NCBI GenBank assembly: GCA_033816765.1
Contig: CM066293.1
Coordinates: forward strand, 744,001-808,000
DNA: 64,000 bases
Direction of reading: 5' to 3'
DNA from: Nothopassalora personata
Taxonomy: Eukaryota; Ascomycota; Dothideomycetes; Mycosphaerellales; Mycosphaerellaceae
Positions 61,769-64,000 of this stretch are shown one piece after another; the stretch's first letter is position 1, and each line of letters begins with the position of its first letter. Made by a program: the position numbers and the translations under genes. The notes beneath the pieces are model-generated. The model was not told where the DNA came from, ran no database searches, and was given only the letters and a program-made list of their open reading frames with translations.

Positions 61769-62761
61769 CTAGGCAGATTTCGAGAGAAAGCTCTCGCATT
61801 CCTGGTATGTCTTCTCTTCGCGAATCATTGCGTTGAATTCGCGGCTAACCATGTTCCTTTTCTTGCAGTTCCTTGCAAAATGGCCTTGCTCGCCACATAC
61901 GTAGCAGGTGGAACCTTTGCTCTTCAGCCCCCTTCCTGTCCTACGTTCCGTTACGTCCAATTCCATTGGATCCCCGTAACTACTAGGGTCCTGACTTCTG
62001 GCCTTGAAGCCCCCTCTTCCGCTCGCGGCGGGTCTCTGGTATCCAGGCTGTACGTGTCGGTCGTACCTCAACTCCTGGAGCCTTTCGTCGATCTCCTTTG
62101 CTGCCTTGATCATCGCCCCTAGCGTAACGACGCTGGCGTTTCGGGATAGTTCGGCTTTGACGTTGTCTTTCAGCCCGAGGTAGAACTGCGATCGCAAAGC
62201 TGCGTCGTTCCATTCCAGGTCGGCGGCATATCCTTGGAATTCTGAGGCGTACAGCGCTACAGAAGTAGTCTGTCGAAGTTGTCGGATATGTCGGTCGGCG
62301 TATACCTCCTCATTTGGTATCCCGTATAGATCATCGAGTTTCGTCTCAAACTCGTCGTAGTCGTGGAAAATTTTTCGAGTTTCCGTTTTCGGTGTTTCTC
62401 CCTCGCCCTGGTTGTGTAGCCAGTCCTTGAGGTATGGTCGGAATCCTCTAGCTGCTTTTCCTCGTAGGAAGGATGCGGCGTACAAGACCTTAGAGGCCTC
62501 GCCTTGAAACTGGTGTGCGTTGAAGTGAAGGTACAACTGAACCTGCAGTTGAAAAGCCTCCAGTTTGTCCTTGGTCCCGTCGAACGTCTCCGGCGTAGAC
62601 ACCTTAGGTGCACGGTGGTGGTCCAATGGGTTCAGCATACCCATAGGAGTGTTGTTGTTCTTGCTGCTTCCTGTAATCGACATTTCGCTCATTCGTTCCG
62701 TGATGCCAGTTGACTGTGGCTGTTGTCGTGACGGACTCCGGGTAGCGTCTCTCCCAGACAT
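61769..62761 (-). CDS. Gag-like protein, composite element copy 2
   Basis: 330 residues starting MSGRDATRSP, with a Ty3-type capsid domain and zinc knuckle CYVCGEQGHFARNC. After the knuckle the tail REFNAMIREEKTYQEC ends at a stop, with no protease or RT behind it. The next gene is the antisense Cys-rich ORF 25 bp away. The element is therefore pol-less and would depend on another element for reverse transcription. Confidence 0.8.
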   Translation of the reverse strand: MSGRDATRSPSRQQPQSTGITERMSEMSITGSSKNNNTPMGMLNPLDHHRAPKVSTPETFDGTKDKLEAFQLQVQLYLHFNAHQFQGEASKVLYAASFLRGKAARGFRPYLKDWLHNQGEGETPKTETRKIFHDYDEFETKLDDLYGIPNEEVYADRHIRQLRQTTSVALYASEFQGYAADLEWNDAALRSQFYLGLKDNVKAELSRNASVVTLGAMIKAAKEIDERLQELRYDRHVQPGYQRPAASGRGGFKARSQDPSSYGDPMELDVTERRTGRGLKSKGSTCYVCGEQGHFARNCKKRNMVSREFNAMIREEKTYQECESFLSKSA

Positions 62762-63177
62762 ATGCAAAGGGCCCTGGTGGTGGTGCTCAAAGTTGTTAGG
62801 AACCGCTGTACGTTATCACAACTCGGGCTTGGATCTTTGCAGGGATGTCTCAATCAGTTATGAAGGTAGTGGTTCCAAACAGTATATGGTGTATACTTAA
62901 AATGAGTTGAGCACGAGGCTCCTATCTACTTGCAAAAGAGCGTCGTCTATATAGTGCCATGTCTTGGCGTGATCTGTCCTGCTCTCTCTTGCTCTCTTGA
63001 TCTCTTGATCTCTTGCTCTCTTGATCTCTTGATCTCTTGCTCTCTTGATCTCTTGATCTCTTGATCTCTTGATCTTGCTCTCTCGATCTCTTGATCTCTT
63101 GCTCTCCATCCCGCAAGTTTCTTTGCTCTCCTCGCTTAGTGAGTGGCTGTGAGTTCTCCACGAATCAAACCGTAACA
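61844..63177 (-). repeat. Direct repeat unit 2 (LTR plus gag)
   Basis: The second 1,334-bp copy, matching 59681-61014. Its LTR (62794-63177) directly abuts RIP-degraded gypsy sequence at 63178. Confidence 0.9.
62794..63177 (-). repeat. 5' LTR of the composite element
   Basis: 384 bp, matching 60631-61014. The flank on its outer side is not purine-rich, so this is the outer 5' LTR on the minus strand. Confidence 0.75.
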
Positions 63178-64000
63178 ACGCGCCTATTGCTATATTAGAC
63201 GCATCGGTCTCGATATGGACTTCCTTACTACCATCGAATAGTCGAAGCGTAGGGGCTAAAGCGCATTATTCCTTAAGTTTCTTAAATGCTTTAATCTGTT
63301 CTTTTCCCCATTTCTAAGTAACGTTCTTTCTTGTAAGCATCGTTATTAGTGCTACTGTCTTTAAGTAGTCCTTAATAAATTTCCGGTTGTAGTTCGCTAG
63401 TCTAAGGAATGATTATACGTCCTTAACTGTTTTCGGTTCTAGCTATTCTCTAATTGACTATATCTTCGTAGGGTCGATTGTTATCCCTATAGTACTAATA
63501 ATGAAGCCTAGGAATTTAACTTCTTTCTTATGGAATTCGCATTTCTCGGGTACCGTCTTAAATCCTAATTGCGTAAGTCGTTCGAAGACGTCCTAGACTT
63601 GTCTTATATGTTCCTATAGGGATCCTTTCGTGTAGACTAGTATGTCGTCTATGTAGGCGATAACGCATACGTCGAGTAGGTCTCTAAGTGTTTCGTTAAC
63701 AAGGTCCTAGTAGGATGCGGGTGCGTTAGTTAATCCCATTAGTATAACTAAGAATTCGTAGAGTCTGTATCTTGTTCTAAAAGCGGTTTTCTATTCTTCT
63801 CCTTCTACTATCCGTATAGCGTAGAAGGCATCTCGTAGGTCAATCTTCGTGTACCAGTCTGATCCGGTTAATCTGTCTTGTGCTTCTTCGATGTTGGGTA
63901 GCGGGTATCGGTTCTTAATCGTAATCTCGTTTAACTTCCTATAGTCTTATACGAGTCGTAACTTCCCGTTTGCTTTTGGAACGAACATGTATAGAGTTCC
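63178..64000 (-). pseudogene. RIP-degraded Ty3/gypsy pol fragment (RT and RNase H), minus strand
   Basis: Read on the minus strand from the window end, and with TAG taken as CAG/TGG, it gives FVPKANGKLRLV, a [17 protein letters not shown] block, LTNAPASYQDLVNETL, the AYIDDILVYTKGSL active-site box (about 63,640) and the RNase H start ETDASNIAIGA (about 63,190). It is cut at 63178 by the composite element and continues beyond the window. Confidence 0.8.

Overview
The window is nuclear DNA of a filamentous ascomycete, most likely a Dothideomycete of the Mycosphaerellales/Capnodiales type. This is an inference. It rests on short introns (51-96 bp) with GTAAGT-like donors and CTAAC/CTGAC-like branch sites, a fused HisH-HisF enzyme, an F-box-like family common in that class, and transposons carrying the signature of repeat-induced point mutation (RIP; CpA to TpA on both strands). 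No rRNA, tRNA or CRISPR was recognised.

Left part (about 1-25,840): gene-bearing euchromatin. From left to right it holds a mitochondrial P5C dehydrogenase (-), an FAD amine/amino-acid oxidase of the saccharopine/pipecolate oxidase type (+), an aspartate aminotransferase (-), a conserved membrane-type protein of unknown role (+), a HET-like fragment, a lysine-rich basic protein (-), the large NAD-dependent glutamate dehydrogenase (-), an F-box-like protein (+) with a decayed relative, a doubtful hypothetical gene, IMP3 (-) and HIS7 (+) back to back, and a secreted M28 glutamate-carboxypeptidase-like peptidase (-). Four genes in the first 15.4 kb sit at the glutamate node: P5CDH makes glutamate, the amine oxidase probably handles lysine-type substrates, AAT transaminates glutamate and GDH2 deaminates it. 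Exon structures were rebuilt by hand from splice signals and family homology.

Right part (about 26,200-64,000): a nested transposon block. A RIP-destroyed Ty1/copia element (26,201-45,882) carries two intact Ty3/gypsy chromoviruses inserted separately: family A copy 1 (27,543-34,449, TSD GATAG) and family B (34,890-42,290, TSD CTATT). A RIP-destroyed Ty3/gypsy element (family C, about 47,174-59,540) carries family A copy 2 (48,129-55,167, TSD CCTAC). Next comes a tandem LTR-gag composite on the minus strand (59,681-63,177) with a Cys-rich antisense ORF between two identical 1,334-bp repeats, and finally a RIP-decayed minus-strand gypsy fragment. The intact gypsy elements have pairwise identical LTRs.

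The most notable observations are in the gypsy elements. (i) Family A copy 2 and family B share the same gag/pol junction, GGAAAAAGYCTAR followed 4-6 nt later by a perfect 8-bp stem, which looks like a -1 programmed frameshift signal. (ii) Family A copy 1 has lost exactly 158 bp starting inside that signal, so Gag and Pol are fused in one 2,040-residue frame. (iii) Four elements have 8-10 nt next to the LTR that are complementary to a site inside their own LTR, the hallmark of Tf1/sushi-type self-primed reverse transcription.
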